From contig NZ_CP091139.2 in NCBI RefSeq assembly GCF_021582895.2, positions 3,224,001-3,288,000 of the forward strand: 64,000 nt of DNA. Direction: 5' to 3'. The notes under the pieces were generated by a model that was not told where the DNA came from, did no database searches, and saw nothing but the letters and a program-made list of their open reading frames with translations. How positions within the stretch are numbered: the first letter of the stretch is position 1; each line of letters starts with the position of its first letter. Shown in pieces: positions 53,808 to 62,862 of this stretch. Source of the DNA: Microbacterium elymi (GTDB taxonomy: Bacteria > Actinomycetota > Actinomycetes > Actinomycetales > Microbacteriaceae). The position numbers and the translations under genes are program-made.

Positions 53808-54980
53808 GCGGATCCCTCCCAGGGCAAGTCGGCACGGACGCGGGTGCCGCCGTCCGGCCCCGGCTGGACCTCGACGGTGCCGCCGAGCAGACCGGCGCGC
53901 TCGCGCATCCCACGCATGCCGCCGCCCTCCGCACCGGCGCCGGCGCCGGTGCCGGTGCCGTCGTCGTCGACGACGACCACGAGCCGGTCGCCGTCGCGGT
54001 GCAAGCCGCACGACCGCGTGCGCGGCCTCGGAGTGGCGCACGACGTTGGTCAGCGCCTCCTGGACGATGCGATACGCGGTCGTCTGGACGCTGCTGCGCG
54101 GCAGGTGCCCGTCGAGCCGGTCCTCGAGGGTCACCTCGAGCCCGTGACCGGTGCGCTCGGCCACGAGGGGCGCGAGCTGGGCCAGCTGCGGCTTGCGGGG
54201 TGAGCGGGGCGGCCCCGGATGCGTCGGCGCCGTCGCCGCGCAGAATCGCGAGCACGCTGCGGACCTCGTCCAGTCCGGTGGCCGCCAGACCGCGGATGTT
54301 GGCCAGCGCCTCGCGGGCGCGCTCGGGCTCGCGGTCGAACAGATGCAGTCCCGCGCCGGACTGCACGGCGATCTGGCTCAGCGAATGCGCCAGCACGTCG
54401 TGCAAGCTCGCGGGCGATGCGGGTGCGCTCCTCCTGCTCGCTCGCGCGCCGCCGCTCGACGATCTGGGCGCGGCGGCGCGCCGCGCGATCCAGGCGGGTG
54501 CGCAAGCCCGACGCCGATCGCGAAGCACAGGCCGATCAGCAGCGTCGTCAGGGCGATCCGGAACGGATGCCACAGGTGCCCGCTCATGCCGCTGGCCACC
54601 ACGGCGACGAGCCAGGCCGAGCCGACCGCGCCCAGCGCCCAGCCGAGCGCGCCGCGCACGACGGCGCCGACGATGGCGAACGCCAGGGCGATGAACGGCG
54701 GTCCCGCATCGGGCGGAACGAACAGATCGGCCACGGTGAACGCGGCCACCGCCGCCACCGTCGGCCCCGGCAGGGCGCGGGCGGCCAGCAGCGCCAGGGC
54801 GGAGGCCGCCGCCAGCACAGTGCCCAGCAGCACCCAGCGCGGCGCGACGTGCATCCACAGCGAGACCGCGACGGTCGCCGGCACCTGCACGAGGAACGCC
54901 ACCACGACCGGGACGTACAGCGTCACCCCGGGCGGCGGGCCGAACCGGCGCGCGGTGTCGTCCTGGCGCTGCTCCGGCAT
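53804..54980 (-). CDS. NarL-type sensor histidine kinase
   Basis: Partner of the overlapping response regulator. Four to five membrane segments in the first ~165 residues, then the HisKA_3 domain with the phospho-His in [17 protein letters not shown], and an HATPase domain with TNVVRHSEA and [16 protein letters not shown]. Four insertions, all at GCWGC: about 54507, 54403, 54193 (each GCTTGC or GCAAGC) and 54003. Corrected length 390. No recognisable periplasmic sensor domain, so the stimulus is probably membrane-linked. Confidence 0.9.
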
Positions 54981-54986
54981 GCGGCC

Positions 54987-54992
54987 AGGCTA
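54987..54992 (-). promoter_or_regulatory. -10 element (TAGCCT) for the kinase-regulator operon
   Basis: On the minus strand TAGCCT ends 6 nt before ATG 54980, leaderless-type spacing. Confidence 0.5.
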
Positions 54993-55035
54993 CTCGCGCG
55001 GGCCGGTGGCGCTCATCGGCCCGGCGGAGTGGCCG

Positions 55036-55058
55036 CGCGTACTCCCGGGGAGTACGCG
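55036..55058. promoter_or_regulatory. 23-bp near-perfect palindrome upstream of the kinase-regulator operon
   Basis: Arms CGCGTACTCCC and GGGAGTACGCG are exact complements separated by one base. It is centred about 58 bp upstream of the -10, the right place for an activator site, perhaps for the response regulator itself. Confidence 0.5.
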
Positions 55059-55117
55059 TCAGCCGGCGGGCCGGTGTTCGGCGTCGAGGACGCGCGGGCG
55101 ACCGTGCCGTGCGCGAA

Positions 55118-55205
55118 CGTGCAGAACTCCGGAGAACCCGGGCGCGTCGCCGAGTCTCCGCGGTGGATCCGGCGGGTCGATCCGGAAACTCCGGAGTTCT
55201 GCACG
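55118..55205. repeat. Inverted-repeat element with GAACTCCGGAG arms (copy 2)
   Basis: A perfect 17-bp inverted repeat, CGTGCAGAACTCCGGAG at 55118-55134 and its complement at 55189-55205, with 54 bp between. Arms and part of the interior (ACCGCGGA) match the element at 23499-23590. It ends 12 bp before the exonuclease stop codon. Confidence 0.8.
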
Positions 55206-55216
55206 GGTCCCCGCGG

Positions 55217-56164
55217 TCAGGCGGCCGTCGCCGCGGCCAGTGCGTCCACGAGACGGGTCATCGAGGTGCCCAGGCCGAGCCGCTCGGCGATCTCGGCCGC
55301 GCGCGCACGGGTCGCGGCATCCATCACCGGAAGGCGGGTGGATGCCACGGCCACCGGCGCGCTGTCGGCGACGCGCACCACCGCGGGGGCCGCCTGGAGG
55401 TAGTCGTGCGCCGCGCCGATCTTGGCGCGGATGCGCGGCGTGATCCCCGGGTCGTCCTGCGCGGCGGCGGCGATGATCGCGGCCAGCGAGCCATAGGCGT
55501 TCAGCAGCGTCGCGGCCGATTTCTCGCCGATCCCGGAGACGCCCGGCAGGCCGTCGGAGGGATCGCCGCGCAGTGTGGCGAAGTCGGCGTACTGTGCGGC
55601 GCCGATGCCGTACCGATCGCGGATCGCCGTGTCCGTGATCACATCGAGATTGCTCATCCCGCGGGCGGTGTACACGACCCGCACCGCGCGGTCGTCGTCG
55701 ACGAGCTGGAACAGGTCGCGGTCGCCGGTGATCACGTCCACCGGCATGTCGGCGCGGGCGGCGAACGTGCCGATGACGTCGTCCGCCTCGAATCCGGGGG
55801 CGCCGACGATCGGCAGGCCGAGCGCGTCCAGGGTCTCGCGGATGAGCGGGACCTGCGCGGTCAGCGCCTCGGGCACCTCTTCGATGTCGGAGCCGCCCTC
55901 CACGATCCGGGCGACGCGATGCGCCTTGTACGTCGGGATCAGGTCGACCCGCCACTGCGGGCGCCAGTCGTCGTCCCAGCAGGCGATCAGGTCGGTGGGG
56001 GCGTAGGCCGCCACGAGCTTCGCGATGATGTCCAGGAACCCGCGCACGGCGTTGATCGGCGTGCCGTCGGGTGCCTTCACTGAGTCGGGGACCCCGTAGA
56101 ACGCCCGGAAGTACAGGGACGCGGAATCGAGCAGAAGCAGCTTCTCGGAGCGTGGCGCGGGCAT
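55217..56164 (-). CDS. 5'-3' exonuclease / flap endonuclease (PolA N-terminal type)
   Basis: Stand-alone exonuclease of the PIN-like fold found at the N-terminus of DNA polymerase I. KLLLLDSASLYFRAF, FEADDVIGTFA and TGDRDLFQLVDD carry acidic metal ligands; the helix-hairpin-helix DGLPGVSGIGEKSAATLL follows. Intact, 315 residues. ATG 56164 is the first good start. polA itself is not in the window. Confidence 0.9.
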   Translation of the reverse strand: MPAPRSEKLLLLDSASLYFRAFYGVPDSVKAPDGTPINAVRGFLDIIAKLVAAYAPTDLIACWDDDWRPQWRVDLIPTYKAHRVARIVEGGSDIEEVPEALTAQVPLIRETLDALGLPIVGAPGFEADDVIGTFAARADMPVDVITGDRDLFQLVDDDRAVRVVYTARGMSNLDVITDTAIRDRYGIGAAQYADFATLRGDPSDGLPGVSGIGEKSAATLLNAYGSLAAIIAAAAQDDPGITPRIRAKIGAAHDYLQAAPAVVRVADSAPVAVASTRLPVMDAATRARAAEIAERLGLGTSMTRLVDALAAATAA

Positions 56165-56196
56165 GCGGCAAGCATGCCACGGCACGGGGACGGCCC

Positions 56197-57240
56197 TCAG
56201 TCCGCGTCCTCGGCGAGGGTGTCGTGGATGCGGTGCAGGTCGACCAGCAGCGACCCCACGAGCACCCAGTGCCCCGACCTCGGCGCCGAGACGGTCAACG
56301 GCCGGGTCAGGGCGGGCTCCTCCTCGTCCACCGGGGCCGGCTCGCTCTCGTCCTCGAGTCGGTGCACGAGCAGCCGCACATCGTGCGCCGCCCGGCGCAA
56401 GCTGCTCGGCGATCGCCGCCGCCGTCGGCTCGCCGTGCAGGCTGTCGTCGTACCGGTCGTAGACCGTGCGCGTCATCCCGATCGTCTGGGTCACCACGGT
56501 GGAGAAGCGGTCCAGCAGGCGCTCCAGCTCGGTCAGCTCGGCCCGATGGCGTCCGGCGCGCGGGTTCAGGGTGAGCGATTCGACCGCGTCCTGGATGGCC
56601 ACCCCCGCGGCATCCCGCATCGGCCGCAGGAGGCGGGCGGTGACGATGAGCTCGGTGAGGTCGGCGGGGGACTGCGGCCGGATCAGCGCCCAGGCCAGGC
56701 GGTCCAGCGTGGCGGCCAGCTCGGCGCCCAGGCGATCCACGGCGCGGTGGGCGGGCACGACGGCCACCGGCGGCACCAGGGCGATGTTCACGACGAAGCC
56801 GATGACCGCGCCGAGCATGGTCTCGATGATCCGATCCACGGCGTACCCCTGCGTGCCCGTGCCCAGCGCCAGCACCAGCATCGCGCTGATCGCGACCTGG
56901 TTCGCCGTGCCCGCGGTCATCCGCAGCGACCAGGCGAGCACCAGCGCGATGAGGATCGCCAGCAGGATGATCCACGTCCCGTTGCCCAGCAGCGAGCCCC
57001 AGGACGCTGGCCACCGCGACGCCCACGATCACCCCGACCGTGCGCTCGATCGCCTTGGAGAACGACTGGTTCAGGCTCGGCTCGCACCACCAGCAGCGCG
57101 GCGATCGCGGCGAACACCGGCAGCGGTCCGGGCAGGAGCCAGCCCGCGAGCAGCCACGCCGCCACCGTGGCCACCGCCGACTTCAGCACCTGCAGCAGCG
57201 GGGAGCGACGGCTGGCCCGGAAGGTCGCGGTCATGCGCAT
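56197..57240 (-). CDS. FUSC/aromatic acid exporter family membrane protein
   Basis: N-terminal membrane bundle of six likely segments (VLKSAVATVAAWLLAGWLLP, then GVIVGVAVASVLG) and a cytoplasmic C-terminal half, as in FUSC/YccS-like transporters. Three insertions: about 57075 (GCGAGCC for GCAGCC; corrected VVQPSLNQSFSKAIERTVG), about 57003 (extra G in a G run) and about 56400 (GCTTGC for GCTGC; corrected EQLRRAAHDVRLL). 346 residues. Substrate unknown. Confidence 0.8.
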
Positions 57241-57246
57241 GGGTCC

Positions 57247-57252
57247 ACGGTA
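57247..57252 (-). promoter_or_regulatory. -10 element (TACCGT) for the FUSC gene
   Basis: TACCGT ends 6 nt before ATG 57240 on the minus strand, in a divergent gap of only 51 bp. Confidence 0.4.
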
Positions 57253-57277
57253 TTGCGCCGGCCGTCGCCGCGCGTCC

Positions 57278-57283
57278 TATAGT
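57278..57283 (+). promoter_or_regulatory. -10 element (TATAGT) for the DksA/TraR gene
   Basis: TATAGT ends 8 nt before ATG 57292, close to the consensus and with leaderless-type spacing. Confidence 0.5.
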
Positions 57284-57291
57284 CATCGACT

Positions 57292-57654
57292 ATGGACGAC
57301 GCACACCGGGCCGAGTTCGGCGCACTGCTGCGCGAACGGCGCGCATCGGTCGATGAGACCCTCGCCGCGCTGGCCGCCGATCTGGCGGCGCTGGCCTCGG
57401 CGCGCACCGACACGACCGCCGACGACGAGCACGATCCGGAGGGCGTCACCCTCTCCGGGGAGTGGTCGCGGCTGGAGGGCCTGCGCGTGGCGCAGGAGCG
57501 CGACCGCGATGCGCTGGACGCCGCGCTCGCGCGGTGGGATGCCGGGGACTACGGCATCTGCCAGGGGTGCGGGCGTCCCATCCCGGTCGGGCGGCTGCGG
57601 GTGCGGCCGATGGCGACGCTGTGCGTCACGTGTGCCGAGCGCGCCGGCGGCTGA
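57292..57654 (+). CDS. TraR/DksA family zinc finger protein
   Basis: A 120-residue protein with an N-terminal alpha-helical region and a C4 zinc finger, ICQGCGRPIPVGRLRVRPMATLCVTC (Cys pairs CQGC and CVTC). The DxxDxA-like coiled-coil tip of true DksA is not obvious, so action on RNA polymerase is only a family-level suggestion. Intact. Confidence 0.83.
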   Translation: MDDAHRAEFGALLRERRASVDETLAALAADLAALASARTDTTADDEHDPEGVTLSGEWSRLEGLRVAQERDRDALDAALARWDAGDYGICQGCGRPIPVGRLRVRPMATLCVTCAERAGG

Positions 57655-57678
57655 TCGGCTCGCCGGGCGTGCGCGCCC

Positions 57679-58176
57679 TCACGACGCCGGGCGGCGCCGC
57701 TGCAGGTCGCGGGCGGCCTCGCCCGGAGGGCGATCCAGCAGCCGGTTCGCCCAGGTGAGGTCCCAGCCGGTGTTCTGCGCCCGCGAGGCGCGCAGGCTCT
57801 CGGTGGTGTGCTCGGTGGCGCGCGGGAGGCTGGCCAGGAACGTGTCGTAGCGGCGCAGCCGCACCCCAGCATCGTCGAGGTGGAGCCGATCCGGTCCACG
57901 TCCGCCCACGGAATGCGCCCGCCGGCGCCCAGTCGCAGCCCGTCGTCGTCCGCGACGATCGCCACGCTTGCGCCGCCACTGCTGCGCGAACGCGATTCCG
58001 CCGCCCACGCCGAAGAATCCGATCGCGCCGACGCCGACGATGAGGTTCAGCGTCTTGGTCGGCGCGAGGGCGAGGACGACCACGCCCATCGCGGCGAACA
58101 GCACGCACACCACGAGCATGATGATGAGGGTGCGGCGGGACGAGACGATCTTCAGCGGTTCGGTGGACGCGGTCAC
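57679..58176 (-). CDS. Two-helix membrane protein, STM3941-like
   Basis: Two membrane helices (TLIIMLVVCVLFAAMGVVVL, in part MLVVCVLFAAMG, and LIVGVGAIGFFGVGGGIAF) and a cytoplasmic PH-like region with DDDGLRLGAGGRIPWADVDRI, resembling the STM3941 family. Two indels cancel: an insertion at about 57967 (GCAAGC for GCAGC) and a loss near 57885 (GGCTCCACC, perhaps CGGCTGCACC). 165 residues after correction. Start GTG 58176. Function unknown. Confidence 0.65.
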   Translation of the reverse strand: MTASTEPLKIVSSRRTLIIMLVVCVLFAAMGVVVLALAPTKTLNLIVGVGAIGFFGVGGGIAFAQQWRRKRGDRRGRRRAATGRRRAHSVGGRGPDRLHLDDAGVRLRRYDTFLASLPRATEHTTESLRASRAQNTGWDLTWANRLLDRPPGEAARDLQRRRPAS

Positions 58177-58182
58177 CCCTCC

Positions 58183-58188
58183 AGGCTA
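58183..58188 (-). promoter_or_regulatory. -10 element (TAGCCT) for the two-helix membrane protein gene
   Basis: TAGCCT ends 6 nt before GTG 58176 on the minus strand. Confidence 0.45.
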
Positions 58189-58419
58189 CGGGGAGCGCGG
58201 TCGCGTCTGCGCCGGATCACGGCGCCCGGGAACATCGCGGATGCCCGGGGCGTTCTGATACTGTAGATCGTCACTCGTGTGGCTCGTTTCGCACGCGCTC
58301 GTGGCATCCGCAACACAATCCGCTTCGCTCCGGCACGTTCCGCTCGCCCGTTCGCACTGTGAATGGGAGAGGTCGGCGTCCGGGGCCCGACATCCAACCC
58401 AACAAGGACAACCCACTAC

Positions 58420-59878
58420 ATGACTACCGCAACGACCGCCCCGGCCGCCAAGCAGGTCGCGATCAACGACATCGGATCTGCCGAGGACTTCCTGGCCGCG
58501 GTCGAGAAGACGCTGAAGTTCTTCAACGACGGCGACCTCATCGAAGGAACCGTCGTCAAGATCGACCGCGACGAGGTCCTCCTCGACGTCGGCTACAAGA
58601 CCGAGGGTGTGATCCCCTCCCGCGAGCTTTCCATCAAGCACGACGTCGACCCCAACGAGGTCGTGAACGTCGGCGACCTGGTCGAGGCCCTGGTCCTCCA
58701 GAAGGAGGACAAGGAAGGCCGCCTCATCCTGTCCAAGAAGCGCGCCCAGTACGAGCGTGCCTGGGGCGACGTCGAGAAGATCAAGGAAGAGGACGGCGTG
58801 GTGACCGGTCAGGTCATCGAGGTCGTCAAGGGCGGTCTGATCGTCGACATCGGCCTGCGCGGCTTCCTGCCCGCCTCGCTGATCGAGCTTGCGCCGCGTC
58901 CGCGACCTGACCCCGTACCTGGGCCAGGAGCTGGAGGCGAAGATCCTCGAGCTGGACAAGAACCGCAACAACGTGGTGCTGTCGCGCCGCGCGCTGCTGG
59001 AGCAGACCCAGTCCGAGTCGCGCACCAACTTCCTGAACAACCTGCACAAGGGCCAGGTCCGCAAGGGCACGGTGTCCTCGATCGTCAACTTCGGCGCGTT
59101 CGTCGACCTGGGCGGCGTGGACGGCCTGGTGCACGTGTCCGAGCTCAGCTGGAAGCACATCGAGCACGCCAGCGAGGTCGTCGAGGTCGGCCAGGAGGTC
59201 ACGGTCGAGATCCTCGAGGTCGACCTGGACCGCGAGCGGGTCTCGCTGTCGCTGAAGGCGACCCAGGAGGACCCGTGGCAGGTCTTCGCCCGTACCCACG
59301 CGATCGGCCAGATCGCACCGGGCAAGGTCACCAAGCTGGTTCCGTTCGGCGCATTCGTGCGGGTCGCGGACGGCATCGAGGGCCTCGTGCACATCTCCGA
59401 GCTGTCCGGCAAGCACGTCGAGCTCGCCGAGCAGGTCGTGTCGGTGGGCGAAGAGGTCTTCGTCAAGGTCATCGACATCGACCTGGAGCGTCGCCGCATC
59501 TCGCTGTCGCTGAAGCAGGCGAACGACGCGGTCGACCCGTTCGGCACCGAGTTCGACCCGGCCCTCTACGGCATGGCCACCGAGTACGACGAGAACGGGG
59601 AGTACAAGTACCCCGAGGGCTTCGACTCGGAGACCAACCAGTGGAAGGAAGGCTTCGACGAGCAGCGCGAGAAGTGGGAGCAGGAGTACGCGGCTGCCCA
59701 GGCGCGCTGGGAGGCACACAAGGCGCAGGTCGCCAAGGCGCAGGAGGCCGAGGCCGCAGGCTTCGCCGCCGTCGAGCCGGCCGCCTTCGCCGGCGAGTCG
59801 TCGTCGAACCAGGGTGGTGGCACCCTCGCCGACGACGAGGCGCTGGCCGCGCTGCGTGAGAAGCTCTCCGGTCGCTGA
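58420..59878 (+). CDS. rpsA: 30S ribosomal protein S1
   Basis: Four S1 RNA-binding domains (about residues 36-105, 122-188, 208-276, 293-362), as in actinobacterial S1, then an acidic, coiled-coil-prone C-terminal tail. Repeats include GTVVKIDRDEVLLDVGYKTEG and GTVSSIVNFGAFVDLGGVDGLVHVSELS, in part NFGAFVDLGG. A T is inserted at about 58890 (GAGCTTGCGCC for GAGCTGCGCC); corrected SLIELRRVRDLTPYLGQ, 485 residues. The 243-bp upstream gap holds its promoter; a TACTGT at 58259 is a possible -10 far from the start. Confidence 0.95.
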
Positions 59879-59899
59879 TCGGCAGACGCACCCCGTGAG

Positions 59900-59931
59900 A
59901 AGGGGCCGGAACCCGCGGGTTCCGGCCCCTT
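59900..59931 (+). terminator. Terminator after rpsA
   Basis: AAGGGGCCGGAACCC pairs with GGGTTCCGGCCCCTT (15 bp) with a 2-nt nominal loop and a short T/C tail, 22 bp after the rpsA stop. Confidence 0.88.
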
Positions 59932-59948
59932 CTTCGATCCCGACGCGA

Positions 59949-59954
59949 TAGCGT
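59949..59954 (+). promoter_or_regulatory. -10 element (TAGCGT) for the histidine kinase operon
   Basis: TAGCGT ends 7 nt before ATG 59962, leaderless-type spacing; directly after the rpsA terminator. Confidence 0.45.
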
Positions 59955-59961
59955 CTGCGAT

Positions 59962-61679
59962 ATGGCTTTCGGCGGCTTCGGCGACACGGCGGGCGGTCGC
60001 GACCGCAGCTTCGAACGCGCCGCCGCGCTGAACCAGCTTCTGCTCGGTCTGGTCGTGCTGGTGATCACGGTGATGCTCGTCGCGTCGCCGGCGGCGTCCG
60101 GGATGCCGCTGTTCTTCGCCGGCATCGTGCTGGTCTTCATCGCCACCGGTGCGGCGGTCATCGTGCCGTGGAACCGGATCAACGCGTGGTGGCTCACGGC
60201 CGTCCCGGTCGCCGACATCCTGGCGATCACCCTCATGCGGCTCGCCGATCCGAGATCCGGGATCGGCCTGCTGTGGGTGTTCCCCGCGATCTGGCTGTCC
60301 TCCACCTTCGGCCTGGTCGGCGCGGTGGGCGGCAGCGCGACGATCCTGGCCGCCTTCGCGGTCACCGTGATCGGGCCGACCGGACTGCCGTCCGGGTACT
60401 CGGCGCTGCCGCTTCCGCTGGTCATCGTCATCGTCAGCGGGACCAGCTATGCGACGGCGCGTCGCTCGGCGGCGCAGCGGATGCCTGCTGGGCAAGCAGG
60501 CGCGGGTGCTGGCGACCGCCCTGGACCGCTCGCGACGGCAGGAGCAGGAGGTCGCCGAGCTGATCGATGCGGTCGACTTCGGCCTGATCCGGATCGCGCA
60601 GGACGGCGCGGTCTCGATTGCGAACGAGGCGCCCGCACCGCTGCGAGCGCACGCTCGTGCAGGGGTCCCGTGACGGCGGACCGCCGGTCTTCGGGGCCGA
60701 CGGCACGACGCCGCTGGCCGACGACGAGATGCCGCTCGAGCGGGCGCTGCGGGGGCAGGCGTTCGACACCCAGGTGCTGTGGTTCGGCGAACCGGGGCCG
60801 GACAGCATCGCGCTGGCGATCTCGGTCCGGCGGCTGAAGGACCGGGACGGCGCCGACGCCGGTGCGGTGCTGGTCTCGCGCGATGTCACCGGCGAGCTGC
60901 GGGCGCTGCGGGCGCGTGACGAGCTGGTCGCCTCGGTGTCGCACGAGCTTGCGCACGCCGCTGACCTCGATCCTCGGCTACCTGGACCTCGCGATCGACG
61001 ACCCGGACGTGCCGGCCGGTGCGCGTCGGGGACTGGAGATCGCCGAGCGCAACGCCGAGCGGCTGCTGGGGATCATCGCCGACATCCTCGCCGCCTCCAG
61101 CGACTCGGGCCGGTCGGTCGATCTGACGATCACCCCGGTCGACACCGACGTCGCCGACGTCGTGCACGCTGCCGCCGAGTCGCTGGAGAACCGTGCGTCC
61201 GAGGTCGCCGTGACGCTGGACACGTCCGGGGTCGAGCCCGCGGTCGCCTACGCGGACCCGCTGCGGGTGCGACAGATCCTGGACAACCTGATCGTGAACG
61301 CCATCAAATACAACCGGCCGGGCGGTGTCGTGACACTCGGATGCACGACCAGCGAGGACTCCACCTGGATCCTCGTGCGCGACAGCGGCATCGGGATGAC
61401 CGAGGCCGAGATGTCCGGACTGTTCGAGCGGTTCTACCGTGCGCAGCGCATCCGCTCGGGTGCCCGCACCGGGACCGGACTGGGGCTGGCGATCAGCCGG
61501 CAGGCTGGCGCGCGCGCACGGCGGCGACATCACCGTGCGCAGCACGCCCGACGTCGGCTCGACCTTCATCGTCCGGCTGCCGGCGACCCGCGCGGCGGCC
61601 GCGCCGGCACCGCGCGTCGCCGTGACGCAAGCCGGAGGAGCTCGAGAGCGCACCGGCGCCAGACGTGGAGGAACGATGA
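59962..61679 (+). CDS. Membrane sensor histidine kinase (OmpR-type partner)
   Basis: Six likely membrane segments in the first ~170 residues, a PAS-like region (LIDAVDFGLIRIAQDGAVSI, in part), HisKA with SVSHELRTPLTSILGYLDLA (His in SHELRTP) and HATPase with NLIVNAIKYN, DSGIGM and GTGLGLAIS. Five insertions, all at GCWGC: about 60487, 60645, 60953, 61504 and 61630. Corrected length 570; the frame then ends PDVEER with tga 61677-61679, overlapping the next ATG. Its regulator is probably the convergent OmpR-type gene 1.2 kb downstream. Confidence 0.9.
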
Positions 61680-62862
61680 TCCTCCTGGATCAGGTGACGC
61701 TGTCGGCGGTGACCGCGCTGGTCGTGGTCGTCAGCGGCATCTACTTCATCATCGAGACGTTCGCCCGGCGCGACGAAGGCGCCGGGCGGGTGTGGTCGCT
61801 GGGGTTCCTGGGGGCCATGCTCACCAGCCTGTCGTACATGGTGTGGGCCGCCGACCCGGCCATCACCTGGGGTGTGGTGATCGGCAACGGGACGTTCGTC
61901 GCCGGGACGGGGTGCATGTGGCTGGGATGCCGGCGCTTCAACGCGCGCCGGATGACCGTCACGGCCCTGGTCGTCGGTGTGGCCGCGGTCGGCGCGTCGG
62001 TCGCGGTGCTGGCGGCCGGTCCCGAGGGCGGAGCGTGGGCCGGCGCGCTGTGGATGTTCGTCTGCCTGATGGTATTCGCCGGGCTGGGCGCGGGGGAGTC
62101 CCTGCGCGGCGAGATGGGCCGCTACCGCACGGCGCGGGCGCTCGCCGCCGTACTGGGGCTGCAGTCGCTGTTCTACGTGGGCCGGACGATCGTCGCGCTC
62201 CTGGCCGGGTTCGACAGCCCGCTGTTCCAGACCATGTTCGGCACGGCCGTGACCAGCGTCCTGACCGTCATCCTCACCATCGTGGCGCTGGTGGTGACCT
62301 CCGTCCTGCGCGCCGACCGCGCCGTGGACCGCGGGCCGCTGCTGACGGCGTCCGTCTCGCTCCTGGGCACCGAGGGCGTGCTGCCGCACGGCTCGTTCCT
62401 CCGCCTGCTCGACCAGGCCCTCGCACGGGCGTCCGGGCGCGGCGAGCAGATCGCGGTCATCGCGGTGCGGGTCGAGGACCTGCCTCAGATCGCTTCGGCC
62501 TTCGGCGCCGAGACCGCCCGCGCCGTGGCCGAGGCCTGCCGCGCCAGCGTGGTGCGCAACGTGCCCGCGCTGGCCCTGGTCGGCGAGGACGGTCGGAGCG
62601 GGCTCCTGCTCGCCCTCCGGGCCCTGTCCGAGCCGGATGCCCGGCGGCAGGGGGCGATCGTCTCGCGTGGCCTCGTGGACGACCTGGGCGGCGTGTCGGG
62701 GGCGTCATCCCCGTGGTGGGCGTCGGCATCGGGCTGTCCGGGCCGGGCGCCGAGGACGCGCACGCGGTGGTGGCCGTGGCACGTGCGGCCGCTCGTCGCG
62801 CCGCCGACACCATCGGGACCTCGGTCCTGATCGGCGATCCCGCCGACGTCAGCGGGCCGTGA
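61676..62862 (+). CDS. Seven-helix membrane protein with degenerate GGDEF-like C-terminus
   Basis: About seven membrane segments in residues 1-220 (IYFIIETFARR, GWVIGNG-like region, ILTIVALVVTSVLRADRAVDR), then ~170 residues that resemble a diguanylate cyclase fold (HGSFLRLLDQALARASGRGEQIAVIAVRVED, in part QIAVIAVRVEDL). The GG(D/E)EF active site is not present, so enzyme activity is unlikely. A G run is one short near 62699; corrected GGVSGGVIPVVGVGIGLSG, 395 residues. It overlaps the kinase by 4 bp and the convergent regulator by 14 bp. Confidence 0.65.

Noticed and set aside
58177..58419. Riboswitch or leader structure before rpsA
   Set aside because: No convincing hairpin or known aptamer core seen; only a weak TACTGT as possible -10.
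61676..62862. Active diguanylate cyclase
   Set aside because: No GG(D/E)EF motif can be found in any frame of the region.
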